From Stenopsyche tienmushanensis (Eukaryota; Arthropoda; Insecta; Trichoptera; Stenopsychidae): a stretch of 64,000 bases of DNA. A model generated the notes under the pieces. That model saw only the letters and a program-made list of their open reading frames with translations, made no database searches and was not told the origin of the DNA. This document shows, piece after piece, positions 47,394-58,919 of this stretch; position 1 is the first letter of the stretch; every line of letters begins with the position of its first letter. Location of the stretch: NCBI GenBank assembly GCA_008973525.1, contig WACJ01000042.1, forward strand, positions 62,001 through 126,000. The letters run 5' to 3'. The translations under genes were made by a program, and so were the position numbers.

Positions 47394-47632
47394 TACAAAG
47401 TGCGGCAGGTAAACTTCCTTATTTGAAACACATGCCCTGAAGCAACAGTTATTTCAATAAGAGTGGAATAGCACTTGTTTAAAGTGAAAAAACTTAACTT
47501 TTTTTTCATATAAGTTTAGTAATCATGCAGTGGACGAGGGAGAAGAGCGCGTTTGTCTTAAAGGCGTCACCCCCATCCTTCTTGGAATAACTGTCGCTTC
47601 AGGGCATGTATTTTAAATAAGGTACTTTCCTT
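47394..47632. mobile_element. Family E inverted-repeat element abutting family F
   Basis: Left end AAAGTGCGGCAGGTAAACTT, CCTTATTTGAAACACATGCC, CTGAAGCAACAGTTATTTCA; right end, inverted, GGAAAGTACCTTATTTAAAA, TACATGCCCTGAAGCGACAG. Inverted repeats of about 60 bp. About 20 bases separate it from the family F copy. Confidence 0.8.
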
Positions 47633-47784
47633 TAAAGGCTTTAAATTTTATTCGTCTTCATTTAAGGTAGTTCTATCGCAATCTCTTCCAAAAAAAATCC
47701 TACGAACTTATTGAGTGATCTGTTATGTCAAAATGAAGTACTGGTATAATAGTTTCTATGTCTATAATATAATATCATGCATTA

Positions 47785-47935
47785 TCTTAACAGTGTTAAG
47801 CTTAATTTATTAATATACAAGCTTGAATCACGTTGCACGGTCCGGAGAGAAAATTGGATTTGTATGAACAATGAATGATAGACATACAAATATAGCAATT
47901 ATATTTAACTCAATTTAAAATCAACTGTGTTAAAT
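47785..47935 (+). mobile_element. PBM-1 fragment (right part)
   Basis: CAGTGTTAAGCTTAATTTAT, TATACAAGCTTGAATCACGT, TGCACGGTCCGGAGAGAAAA, AACTCAATTTAAAATCAACT. Ends before the terminal repeat. Confidence 0.65.
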
Positions 47936-48164
47936 TGAAGTAACAAAACCCATATAACTATGCGCAAGGTATTCACAGGATCAATTATCTATTATTCAGG
48001 CCATAAATGTAGGAATTAGGGAGATAATATAATATATAAATTCGTTATTTAAATGTATGGACCAGCCATGCATGTCTTATTTCATGCCCTATTAATGGCA
48101 TTTGTTTCTAATCGATAATGAACAATGGGACTTCTATTAACTAGGGTGTTAATTAGAGGCTCAC

Positions 48165-48545
48165 CCTCCCCCGCACTTAGGGCTAAGGGCTAAATTAGGT
48201 TCGCATCTGGAAAGCAGGTAGTCAAAGACACGTGCCATATTTGCTCCACCCAAAGTACCGACGTTAACCGAATCGACGTTTACCAATGAAGCAGAAATAT
48301 CACAATGTCGCGAGGCACGCTCTCGCCAAATTCTCCATACCTCGTTTAACGCGCATTACCCCCGAATTTCGCCGATGGAATCAAAGCGCGCCGAGAGGAT
48401 GCGCAGCGTGTACGCGGGGTAATTTTGATTTTTTTTTTCGTTTTTACGATCGCATCATATGAGTGGCTTTCTTTAGCTCGGGGCTTAGTTTACCCACAGC
48501 GTCGTTCCAATTTATTTTTCGTATTATGAGAACAAGGCTTCGAAG
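48165..48545. other. CpG-rich single-copy island
   Basis: 48,285-48,420 has clustered CpG (TCGCGAGGCACGCTCTCGCC, AAAGCGCGCCGAGAGGATGC, GTACGCGGGG), in contrast to the AT-rich surroundings. No open exon of the channel recognised. It could be a regulatory element or an untranslated first exon; that is speculation. Confidence 0.4.
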
Positions 48546-48549
48546 GTGG

Positions 48550-49185
48550 AGTCCTGGGGCGTTGAAAGAAAGCAAATCATCATTGTGGTATTTTTATAAA
48601 GGCCAATGGAAGAGGAGGAGCTTAATTTGTTATTAGGGAAATAATATTCTTTCCGCAGAAGACGAGAAAAAATTATGAAAAATATTATCAAATCCCCATT
48701 TATATGGCGTATATTCGTTCTCGGCATGAGCTTGTATAGTGTATATTGGCGGTTTATTTTTTATTTATTTCTCATAGACAAAGTCGAGCTTTCATATTCT
48801 TGAGCCAACAGATATGATCCTTACTTAAATCTCATCTGTCGCATAAAATTCTCCATAAGCTGGAAAATCACTACGCTACTATTAAGGATAACGAAATTCC
48901 ATAGGCTCGGCTGCCAAGAAATCCTTACTCCAATAAATAAATAAATAAATAAATAACATACAACCGAATAAATTTTACAAAAAATAATACAGGATAGCTT
49001 TAATACTGAAAATGGCGGCATTGTTAAATATATATTAAATATGCATGTAATGCATCCAATGATAAAAGCTTAAGCACTCAAAGCTTTTAACTAAAATAAC
49101 GTAGGATAAAGCTTTATTATACTTTTGCAATAAAAAGGCTGTAGAGTTTTTTTTTTTTTAAATCCAGAATTTGGTTATTATCTTA
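48550..49185. other. AT-rich stretch with an AAAT simple repeat
   Basis: AATAAATAAATAAATAAATA at about 48,932-48,955. Nothing else recognised. Confidence 0.5.
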
Positions 49186-49187
49186 TA

Positions 49188-49265
49188 TTAGGGGGACCCG
49201 AAAGTATTCAAAAATTTAGTAAAAAAAAATCAAATTCATTAATATAATTCCCTTGATTGTTCAAC
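49188..49265 (-). repeat. Dispersed repeat I, inverted
   Basis: TATTAGGGGGACCCGAAAGT, ATTCAAAAATTTAGTAAAAA and AATTCATTAATATAATTCCC match the complement of 10,925-11,015. Confidence 0.5.
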
Positions 49266-49504
49266 GCATCTTTCCATCATTTTGGCAGTCTTTTGATCCA
49301 TTTTTATAAAAACTTAGCAGATTAGAAGCAAAAAAAATATTTTAAATGCGTATATATTTCATTGGTTTTTTAGAATCGTTTTTATCTAAGACTGTGCTTC
49401 ATGGACCTGATAAATCGGAAATTTATCAGGATGAAGTTTGGTAAATAAGAAAAAAGTTTGCTTCCAGCATTTTATCCATATTCAATCTGGGCTTAGGCAT
49501 TCGA

Positions 49505-50430
49505 GTCGATTTTTATGCTGTTTAAAAAAAAGTTATGTATATACTGTCACTTCTGACACCGTTGTTTCGTAGGAGCAGGGGCACTTGTGGAGCAGATTCT
49601 CTGATTTTGAAGTTATGCGGGTTTCAAAAATAATGAACTTATCCCTGTTTTTTCTATAGAGAACAAAGCTTTTTTTTATGCGAATTCGCATAAAATAAAC
49701 ACAAATTGGCACTAGTGAACGTTACAACCGTTAAATTGTGAGTGTGTATAGGATGATGTGTATATAGGGCAAAATTGCCAGTCTCTTGATAAGAAACTGA
49801 TCATTTTGGATTACTGGAAAAAAAACAGAAAAATAGATTTGCCATATGTGGATATTTAATTAAGAAAAAAGCTCTTCTATTGCATGAAATCCTAAAACAG
49901 CACACAGAATGCAAATTCCAACGTGAGCTTAACATTTCCCTTGCCGTGCTAAAAAAAAACACCCGCGCGCTACCATGATATGTATTTGGTACACCATATG
50001 AAATTCTGAATCTATCTTTTATATTTCATCTCGATATTCCCATTATTAGAGTCGAGTTGTAGTAAATACATAATTGCGAAGGAAAGGTTAAGAATTGCAT
50101 GTCTCCATATTATGAACTGCGTAAAAAAATAATGTTAAAACGCCGCAAAATTTAATCACCGATTTGTTTAATCCCACATTTTAAAAAAGACGATTTCAAC
50201 ACAGAAGGATGATGAAATTGTATTATGTTTTTATTTATATTAATTTATTATAAAACTTTTTTTATGCGATTTTTGGAACATTCTGTCACATCAATTTGAA
50301 GTTATGCGGTTTTTAAAAATAATGGAACCTATCCCTCAGTTTTCTATGTAGTTCAAGTCTTTTTTTAATGCGATTTTTTTATATGCGATTATCTATCTAT
50401 CGCATAAAAAAAGATCCAAGTGTGTATAAC
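49505..50430 (+). repeat. Family F-like and repeat G fragments, jumbled
   Basis: 49,595-49,705 and 50,240-50,425 each contain TTTGAAGTTATGCGG, then AATAATG and CTTATCCCT or CTATCCCT, and AATGCGAT/ATGCGAATT end motifs of family F. The two are direct repeats of each other. 49,985-50,090 is an inverted repeat G piece (CGATATTCCCATTATTAGAG, GAAGGAAAGGTTAA). Confidence 0.5.
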
Positions 50431-50459
50431 TTAGATGTTTTTCTCTTGGGTCGTTATAT

Positions 50460-50637
50460 AGCCAAGCGGAGGGATGGAGGTGGATGGGTGCCAAATCGAA
50501 AGACTCGTCTTGGAACTTCTTTATTAATCACGAGAGAGATCCTACTACGGGAATCACGTCTTCTGTTAATCTGGCAAATTCAATCTGCACAGATTAACAG
50601 CGCCATTGCATGGGGATGATATTTCACCCACGCCATA
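50460..50637 (-). mobile_element. Solo LTR (family D) fragment, inverted
   Basis: Read inverted from 50,637: TATGGCGTGGGTGAAATATC, CATCCCCATGCAATGGCGCT, GTTAATCTGTGCAGATTGAA. It then reaches the hairpin and tail in shortened form, ending with GGCACCCATCCACCTCCATC. An internal deletion joins start and tail. Confidence 0.55.
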
Positions 50638-50659
50638 TTATCAAAAAAGCAGTATTGTT

Positions 50660-52130
50660 CGATTAAATACAGTATGCGGTACTTCTTCCATCCTACACCA
50701 TAATATCCATCCTATTCATTTTGCCGATGCGTTTTCACAGTGCTCCATAGATATCCTATTCTTTGCAATAACGCTTCGATTGTTTTCTGTAGAACTGACT
50801 CGATCAGAGATTATAGTGCATGGTTATCAAAATTCAAAGGTCTTCTCGTTTTCGTTGAATTTTTTTAAGTTTCTATTGCCCGATTTAAATTTCTCGAACC
50901 AATATTGGCATCTGCGGACTGTTATCACATCGCCATAATAATATATTTGAGTGCTTACAAATTTTCTGAATTCCATTCGAAGGCTACAATATAATTGTGT
51001 GAAAAATCAATTTGATTACGTTCTCAGGGATGGGTAAAAATAATTTAATTTTAATTATTCCCACATTAAGGCATTTCGAAGCTATATTTGTAGGTTTCGG
51101 GGAACATATACATTTCAGATATACGAAACCGTAAGGGTCCATTTATCTAATAAGAATGTTTTGGGTGATTTACGCCACTTTCATTACCACTAGCACATAT
51201 GTAATATTATTTATATCTTATATACGGCATAAAACACTTTAAACCGCATATATATAATACTTTATAAAAGCGCTTTTATATTATACTTATTAGAAATGGG
51301 TAGATTTTAAAATAATGTATTTTTGGTAATTATAACCGCTGGTTGGTATTCAAAAAGTGACTATTGAGCAAATTTAAAGTTAAATGTCATCAAAGAATCC
51401 AAAATTCAGATGGCCATAATTCACACGAAAACAATGATTTTCTAAAAATTCTTGATATTAATAGTGTTAATATAATTTGCAATCAATGAAAAACATCCAA
51501 TTTCGTCATACCAAATACTTAATTACTAACCCAATTCGTGCGGCACTCAAATTATTAATTTTAACGCTTCCAGTCGCACATAAATACAACATCAATTATT
51601 TCGAATATAATTTAGTTTGGATTAGATTCCAAGCTTCAATTACAATATTAATTGAATTCGATATCAAATATAATATTAAAATGAATCTATGCTATTATAA
51701 TTTGATGTGCGTATCAAATATTTTGCTGAATATGATGCTGATTTAGAGATTCGTGTCCGAGCTCGGATTTTAATTAAAGTCGAATATGAAATATGAACTT
51801 TGTAGTAATAAATGCGAATGTATTATTCGAAGCATATTTTATCATTTTTAATATATTTTTAATGACACCAACTCCCTCGGGAATATGTTTTCTGAACATG
51901 AAGCCTTCCCGGAAGCTCAATCGCAAAACAATGATAGCCATATTTTTCCTCGGCTTTTTCTTTGATCTCACATTAAGCAACACTTCAACGACTTTAATAT
52001 TACATAGAGATAATCAGTTTTAAATTGTGCCAAATTTATTTTGAGCATTGCACACCTAAATGTAACATATATAAATACATTTTTTGAATACTACTTGTCT
52101 CATCTAGAAAATCGGGTTATAAAATTTCCT
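50660..52130. other. AT-rich stretch without recognised features
   Basis: Includes 51,477-51,746 and 51,793-52,023 open frames that are AT-rich and unlike known proteins. Nothing supported. Confidence 0.4.
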
Positions 52131-52134
52131 GATG

Positions 52135-52630
52135 CCACACCTAGAGTATAGGTGGGATTCTAACGGTCAGTTTTTTGTATAATACGTATTTGTCGGCCAT
52201 TTTGTTCAGTTATAGTAAATTCTTCCAATAGGATGGTCGTCGCGTGCTTACGCCAACTTTTGCCAGTGTAAGATTCACGTTGTCATCCGCTTTTTTTTAT
52301 TTTGCAGAACAATACCGCCGCAAATATCTATATATATAAATAGTTTGCACAGCAGATATATTTTTTTTTCTGGACTGAACCGTGACGAGGAATAAGACGT
52401 GGATGTGTCACTACACTCCAGAATCCAATAAAAAGATAGCAGAGGGCGCGACAACTTCTCCATCGGAAGAATTGACTGTGACTGAACAAAATGGCCGACA
52501 AATACGCGGGACCAAACAACCTGATCATTAGGATCCTTCCTACATACCAGGTGCACCAAATTTGAAACAAACAAATTCTCCGGCCACAGGAGCCCTTGTA
52601 ACTTTATATTCTAGATGATCTTAGTATTTC
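52135..52630. pseudogene. Two mariner 5' parts in inverted orientation
   Basis: Plus strand 52,185-52,330: TTGTCGGCCATTTTGTTCAG, TTCTTCCAATAGGATGGTCG, TTGCAGAACAATACCGCCGC. Minus strand 52,630-52,370: CATCTAGAATATAAAGTTAC at the end, then GGCCATTTTGTTCAGTCACA, TTCTTCCGATGGAGAAGTTG. Between them 52,375-52,445 carries ACGTGGATGTGTCACTACAC, the plus-strand ETWMCHYTPES segment. The result is a large hairpin-like structure. Confidence 0.65.
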
Positions 52631-52889
52631 ATAATGACTTAATAATGCAAAGTAAACATTTTTTTGCACATCTCATCACAAAAATTACATCTGCATCTTT
52701 TTGAAATATTTATTGTTTTTCATGTTCGATAACCAAAAATTTCTCACCCCCAGTTACATTTTGTTGATAAAATTTTTCAACGATTTTTGTGATATTCCAA
52801 AAATAATTTCTTGGTAGATTTTTTTTAAATTTTTGTTTGCTACGTTTTTTAATGCGCGAAAGTTGGTTTGCTATCTTCTTTTCTCTTTT

Positions 52890-53286
52890 TTAAACCTTTT
52901 GAGGAGTTCAATCGCGTATTTGCGATCGAATTCCAGTGATTATTATACGCTGATCGCAGAGAGAGACAGAGACGGAGAGTATCTTGCACGTTGAGTTAGG
53001 AGAGAAGCAGAAACGGAGAGAGTATCTTGCAGTTCGGAGATTGTGAATGGGAGACAGAGACGGAGAAAGTGTCTTGCGTACATCGTACGATTGTATAAAT
53101 CGATAGCCTAAATTTATCGACTAATAATAGCCCAAATTAATTGATTTCAAGTATATTGTTTATGTTTATGAGAAAAAATGAACGAAGTTTGTACGCTATC
53201 AATAGTGTTAAGGTTCATCTATTGATATACAAACTTCAATCATGCTGCGCGGTCTTGACAGATAAGTGACAGATAAAATCAAAGGG
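52890..53286 (+). mobile_element. PBM-1 copy with expanded internal repeat
   Basis: Right end ATCAAAGGG followed by TTAA at 53287-53290; left region AATCGCGTATTTGCGATCG. Three copies of a GAGACAGAGACGGAGAGTAT-like unit, each ending CTTGC, lie at about 52,967-53,078, where other PBM-1 copies have one. The right half has AGTGTTAAGGTTCATCTATT and CATGCTGCGCGGTCTTGA. Confidence 0.7.
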
Positions 53287-53289
53287 TTA

Positions 53290-53600
53290 ATCGTGCTAAC
53301 GTGTAAGTAAGATGCACTACAAGATATATCGTTGTTTAGCATTCAGAGCGTTAAATAGATATGTATCCATAGATTTTCAAATTTCAATGATTAATTTGAT
53401 ATGGTAAATAACTCCTTCAAAAAACGTGTTTATTTAATAAGAGATTTATATAATCTTCTATAAAATTAATTAACTTAGTTCTTCCGCGTTGCAAATAGTA
53501 ATAAATCATCGCTTATACGACGATATATCGGTGTTGGTACTTTTCGCAAGTGCTGTTAGCGACGATATATTGGTGTTCATCACGAAGAGAGTTAATATAT
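53290..53600 (-). repeat. TTAA-bounded segments with ATATAT palindromes
   Basis: Read inverted, TTAACGCTCTGAATGCTAAA ending in ACGATATATC (53,357-53,320) and TTAACTCTCTTCGTGATGAA ending in CAATATATCG (53,596-53,555) resemble each other. A further ACGATATATCG lies at about 53,520-53,530. They could be ends of another TTAA-specific family, but no complete element is seen. Confidence 0.4.
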
Positions 53601-54885
53601 TATTTATGTTAACATTTCCTCACAATTTTTTTTATACTTATTGTGGATACTTCAGTTGCATTTAAAAACACAATATGGACATAAGTGTGGATTTACAGCT
53701 TTGATAAGTCAAAATATTTCTTATGTATTTTCGTTTTATTTCTAAACGATGAATCAATCGTCAAAGGCATAATATGGCCACACATAAAATGTAATGTTCT
53801 GAATCAATTTGTATAGCATAGTTCTCCTTGGATCGCCATACTTTGGCACGGAATCGAAACAACGAAGCATCCAATAAATTTCCCAGCCATTGACGAATCT
53901 GCAATAAAATCGCCCATAAAGTTTAAGGTCGAAATTATGCTTTTAAGTTCAAATCGCAAATCCTCGGACGCAGAAGATGTTCTCCGTCGGCACAGTGCCA
54001 TAAATTTGCGAGACCATGCAAATGTTTATTTTAAAACACCGACTCGGCCCATAAAGCATAGAGCAGCTGTCTTCGCTTCAGATTTTACGATTCTTAATCT
54101 TGAATACGCCCAAGCCATTAATTCCGAATCAAAATCTTCCACTTGTGGGCAAGGATGGAAGAGAAGCCTCGATGGCTTCATCGTTTCGCTTTTACGACGC
54201 TTTTTTCCCATTCGGGACGTGAGCCAGTCACGGTCAAGACTTTGACGTCAATCCCGGTTTTACAGACAGTTTTAAGACTGCACTTGAACGACGGGTCTGC
54301 TGCTAAAACTTTCAGATAAATTCTTCAATAAATATAAATGCTTGATGAAGAACGACGGTGCGCAAGAAATGCGAACAGAAATAGATGAAATACCAAAGCT
54401 GCTTTGGCAACAGAAGCAGTCTTTAATTGGATCCAATTTATTGTGGAAAAGTTAGATAAGTATCTTTAGCAAACCGTATACTTTATATTCTAATTTAATA
54501 CATTCTTCATTTAAATTCAACCCTTAAAACTATTTCATAATTTTCAGTATAAAAAAACTTAATTCCTGATTAATATGATATATCTACAAATATTATGTAT
54601 GTGTGACTTAGATATTCTTTTGTATAAAAATCAACTCTTCTTTGTTCGTACGAAATGTGTTACCATACCGTTAATCGGATTGCAATGAAACTTCGTCCAC
54701 TTATTGCTAAGGATTCCGCAAGTAACATAGACATAGTCTAATATATAAAAATCAATATTTGTTTGTTTGTTCATTTTTATAATAAACCAAAAAAAATCTT
54801 TTATACTTTTCCCTTATAATTCAATTTCAATAAATGTATTCATTATCGGAAAGAAAATAAATTCATCAAGTGTAAAATATATATT
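53600..54885. other. Partly single-copy stretch
   Basis: 53,800-54,310 is of moderate GC with frames open on both strands (102 codons plus, 61-65 codons minus), none recognised. The rest is AT-rich. Confidence 0.4.
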
Positions 54886-54888
54886 TTT

Positions 54889-55367
54889 AGCGCTTATCAT
54901 CCACACAAATTCACTTTTCTCCCAGGACCGCGCAGCGCGAATAAAGTTTGTACGTCAATAAATGAGCCTTAACACTGTTGATATTTTTGGGCCTCATAAT
55001 TTGGGCGTTTCAAATAAAATAACTTTTTAATAATGCTGAATTTAAAGTCAATAATTGATTTATGTGAATTTCTATTATTTATTATGATTCTAAGAAGACC
55101 ACCAACGATTTAAGAAGACTTCATATTCCATAAGAAGACGACATGGGAAATGAAGCGCTATTTATCGCTTTTTGTAATATCTGAGAATATTTAGACGTGT
55201 AGGGGTACCTTTACAATATGACCTTATCATCGTGTACGAGTGTATGAAACGCAAGACACGCTCCGTCTCTGTCTCCGACTCACTAACCTCCGAACTCAAT
55301 GTGCGAAAATATTCTTTATTTATCAATAGAGTTCGAACGCACATATGCGCGATTACTAATCAACGGA
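54889..55367 (-). mobile_element. PBM-1 copy, inverted
   Basis: TTAA at 55368-55371; read inverted the end is TCCGTTGATTAGTAATCGCG with CGCATATGTGCG inside. It contains CCAGGACCGCGCAGCGCGAA, GCCTTAACACTGTTGATATT, AAGACCACCAACGATTTAAG and GTGTAGGGGTACCTTTACAA. About 0.48 kb. Confidence 0.75.
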
Positions 55368-55694
55368 TTAATTTAATTCAAATCCGATATTTCAATTTAG
55401 TTTCATAATAATAATGATCAGCAATTTGTGGATGGTACATTGTTGGTATAACACTAAGCTTCTTTCTCTGACGTTATACCGACAAAGTTAAGCCTCTCGG
55501 GGATGAACTGCATTAAAAAAGCTTTCATGAAGTTACAATTTAATTTTAAAAACCTTAATAAGTTTGAACTCATGATAAATTGGCAAAATAACTATTTATA
55601 TGAAGCATATTTTATCTAATATAAAAAAAAAAGTTTTTTAAGAGAAAAACTTTTTAAAAGCTGTTTTATTACTAAAACGGAAGAGATACTGTGT

Positions 55695-55880
55695 ATTGTT
55701 TATGCTTCCACGAAGAAATGAACGAATATTGTATGCTATCGACAGTGTTAAGGTTCATTTATTTATATACATGTTTGATTCATGCTGCGCGGTCCTGGAA
55801 GAAAAGTAGATTTGTGTGGACGATAAGTGGTGGACATTCAAACATAGCTTGATTGTTTATTTAAGATTTTCTCAATTTAC
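55695..55880 (+). mobile_element. PBM-1 fragment (right part)
   Basis: TTGTTTATGCTTCCACGAAG, GACAGTGTTAAGGTTCATTT, ATTCATGCTGCGCGGTCCTG, GTGTGGACGATAAGTGGTGG. Only the right half is present. Confidence 0.65.
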
Positions 55881-55889
55881 TTATAATAC

Positions 55890-57390
55890 TAATACGAATA
55901 ATTTTTTAACAAGGTATTCTGACCAATAAATTCCAAAAGTGATGCAGTTACGTAGCAAAGATTATTCAATGGGCAGCCCTTAAAACTTTTATTGAATTTA
56001 TTTCAAAATAAAGTGAAAACATAAACAAATGATTTATGATATGTGTCTATAGCATTAGATTTTTTGGGTATTAAATAATATACTTTTTTCTGTGAAAAAA
56101 TAACGACTCACCGGTGAGTCGCTGGCGCTTAAGTGGTTAACAATCCAACAGTATGAAGTAATGTAACCATATTTTGTAAAATGAAAAGTTTATCATTCAT
56201 TTGGAGCAGCGAGTGGTCATAAAGGGGAAGAATCTACTAATGTCTTGATGATATTATATGTACGTCAGTATGCTGGTTTTAACTAAATTATAGATGAAAC
56301 GGAATACAATATGTTCGTCGGGACGTGGACATATCGAAGCCAAAATGACATAGTGCAGGTTAATCAATTTAAAATGAAGTAGGGCAAACCACATAGCCGG
56401 AAGGTAGAATGGTATATGCTTTGAATAGGTTTTAGAATATCATCCTATTGATTTTCCACGTACACATGTGCATTAATGCCGCCTGTTAATGAAGCAAATA
56501 TCGTCAGCATCATAATTTTTACAATATAATCCAAACAGGATGAGCTCCAGGAATAAAATATTGATTTGCATGATTTTCACGTCGCTGTGGAAAAACGATA
56601 GCAGGAAATTAATTCTAAAATATATCTGATGAATTTCGTAAGAAATATTTTTACCGCGCATTTGATATTTCGTCTTCGCGTTTTTTCGCCTCTGCCAATC
56701 TGATGGGAGTCCCATCCACAGGAAATCATTAAAAAGCTCATATCATTGAGCGGGATTTATTTTTAAAATCGAGCGATTATTCGATTCAAAGTCGCTGCAA
56801 GTCATTTGTGGGAATAGCTGAAGGGACCATTTATTTCGATTCCATCCCGGGAAAATCAGGCGGATAATATATAAAAGCTTCCTTTGAATTGCAAAAGCTC
56901 ATCGGCAATGGCGAAATCTGTTCTGTTTGAGTGATATTCAAAAATTTCATAGCATTTATGATTTTTAAGCGTTAATTCTAAACATGATTTTTAATCTATT
57001 CTCTCAGATGTGATTACTGAAATTTCATCATAATTGCACTCCCGATTGTGCTCGTTTAATTTCTGCAAATGCTAAAAACATAATTATTCAAATTAAGCGA
57101 AACCTCCCTCTGTTTTATTAATTCCTTCCCCCTGATTGTCGATCGTTAAATGCATTTGCAAACAACGTCGTCATCATTCATTACAGGAACATTTCCGTTG
57201 TGAGAATGGTTGAGAGTTCATTGAATTATCAAGCACGTTCAAAGCTTCCAGCTTTATTAATTCGAAGATCTTCATTTTATTCATGTTTGAATTGTAAAAT
57301 GAAAGCTTAAAATAGTTAAAATTGTGAAAAATTGTCGGAAGATCGACAGAGTTATAATTTTCAATTATTTTTATGTTTCAGAGCTAGCGT
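55890..57390. other. Stretch without recognised features, partly single copy
   Basis: 56,440-57,260 is of moderate GC without repeat match. No exon of the channel recognised. Confidence 0.4.
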
Positions 57391-57394
57391 ATCT

Positions 57395-58915
57395 GACATG
57401 TAGTTTGTTTAATCCCGCGTGTTTTTCGGCCATTTTGTTTAGTCTCAGTAAACTCTTCCAGCGGGAAGATCGTCGCGCGCTTCTCCTACCTCCCATTTAT
57501 GCGAGATCCGCGCGCGCATTCGTTTTTTGAGTTTGCAAAACAATACCTCCGCAGATATCCATCGAAAGCTCATGGAAGTTTATGTTAGTAATGTGATGAG
57601 TCGACAGCATGTCTTAAAGTGGTTTAGATTTCTTCAGAAAAGGTCGTATTAATACTCACGATGAGGCAAAGAGTGATAGACCATCAGTGATTTATAACGA
57701 TTTTTGATGATCTTCATGAATAATTTACTGACATTTCTGGAAGTCTTCTTGATAATATTGCGTTGAAAAAACTTAGTCACAAGAAGTTGTTTGCGAAATA
57801 GTAGCCCAGAATGCTCACACTGGAGCACTATCAAAATCGCGTGACCGCCACACCTGAATTTTTGGACCGTTTTGCACAGAAGAAAGAAATGTTTCTAGAC
57901 TCTATCGTGATGGAGGATAATACGTGGCTGGGTCACTATCATCATGAATGAAGTAATACACTCAATCTTTCTGTACGGAACTCAGATATGGCACGAGACG
58001 TTGAGATTCGAGAACAACAGAAAGAAGCTGGCAAGGGTCCAACAGCAAAGGGCACTACGAGTTACTGCGGCATTCAGAACAGTATCCGAAGACGTGGTAC
58101 TCCTAATCGCCAGAATTCTCCCAATGGATCTCCAGGCAAAGAAAAGAGGACCTTCTTTGCCTGGGAGATCCCAAAAGTCGAACAACACATGAGCAGAAAT
58201 TGAAGGAAGCCTGTTAAGAAGGTGGAATAAGTCTTGTAAAGGAAGATGAATCTATCGAACTATACCGGTCATAAGCCAATAGAAGGCCCGGAAACAAGAG
58301 GAAATAACCTTCCACCTGACCCAAATACTGACAGGATATGGCTGCTTTGGAGCCTTTCTAAAATGAATAGGCAAGGAGGTAATCACGTTGTATCACCACT
58401 GTCAAGCGGAGATCGACGATGTGCAATACACCATCGATGATTGTGAGACTTGGGTGCCCCAGATAGATACGTCGAAGCAAGCACTAGTGGTAGCTAAGCT
58501 CAACATTGAAAGCATGATCCACAGCATGATGACAAGCAAGTAAAATTGGTACCTGAAGGCGGGAACATGTGGAGGAAGAAAATGAGAGAAAAAGGGCTTT
58601 AGTCAGTAATAATCTGACATTATCCTGGGGCCCATTAACCCCAGGGTAGCTTATGCAAGATTCCCCTCTCACAGAAAAAAAAATAATAATCCAAAATACA
58701 AGCCAAAAAGAGCTGGGAGCGGAGGTATATGACACTGTCATGAAAAAGCTGATGCCCCGACTAATTTCTTAGAAAGAAGAAATTTCTCGATCTCAATATC
58801 GATTGCGTTGAAAAATAGTTTAATACTCTGTATCTTATGAAATTAAATTGAACCCAAGCATTTTTCGATCCTACACAAATGTTGTAACTTTACTTTCTGA
58901 ATAACCCTGGCTTGT
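57395..58915 (+). pseudogene. Mariner remnant split by an R1-like LINE
   Basis: 5' part 57,395-57,943: CCCGCGTGTTTTTCGGCCAT, AAGATCGTCGCGCGCTTCTC, GTGATGAGTCGACAGCATGT, then NRVTATPEFLDRFAQKKEMF and LDSIVMEDNTWLGHYHHE (family GDETW, here EDNTW). The LINE occupies about 57,944-58,680. The 3' part 58,690-58,915 resumes CAAAAAGAGCTGGGAGCGGA, then the C-terminal decayed LVPRL region, and ends ATGTTGTAACTTTACTTTCT. It shares the large internal deletion. Confidence 0.8.
57944..58680 (+). pseudogene. R1-like LINE 3' part inserted in a mariner
   Basis: Frame 1: IHSIFLYGTQIWHETLRF, NRKKLARVQQQRALRVTAAF, RTVSEDVVLLIARILPMDLQ: the post-catalytic region of an R1-group reverse transcriptase. After frameshifts: LTGYGCFGAFLKMNRQ (about 58,325-58,372) and YHHCQAEIDDVQYTIDDCETW (21-residue block starting about 58,395), which holds the Cys/His residues of the C-terminal zinc motif; stop near 58,541. 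A 3' tail follows to about 58,680, ending in an A-rich run. 5'-truncated, as is usual for LINE insertions. Confidence 0.8.
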
Positions 58916-58919
58916 CAAA

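Noticed and set aside
48930..48957. AAAT run as a possible satellite or telomeric repeat
   Set aside because: Only about six units; an ordinary microsatellite. The TTTA run near 20,210 is the same kind of thing.
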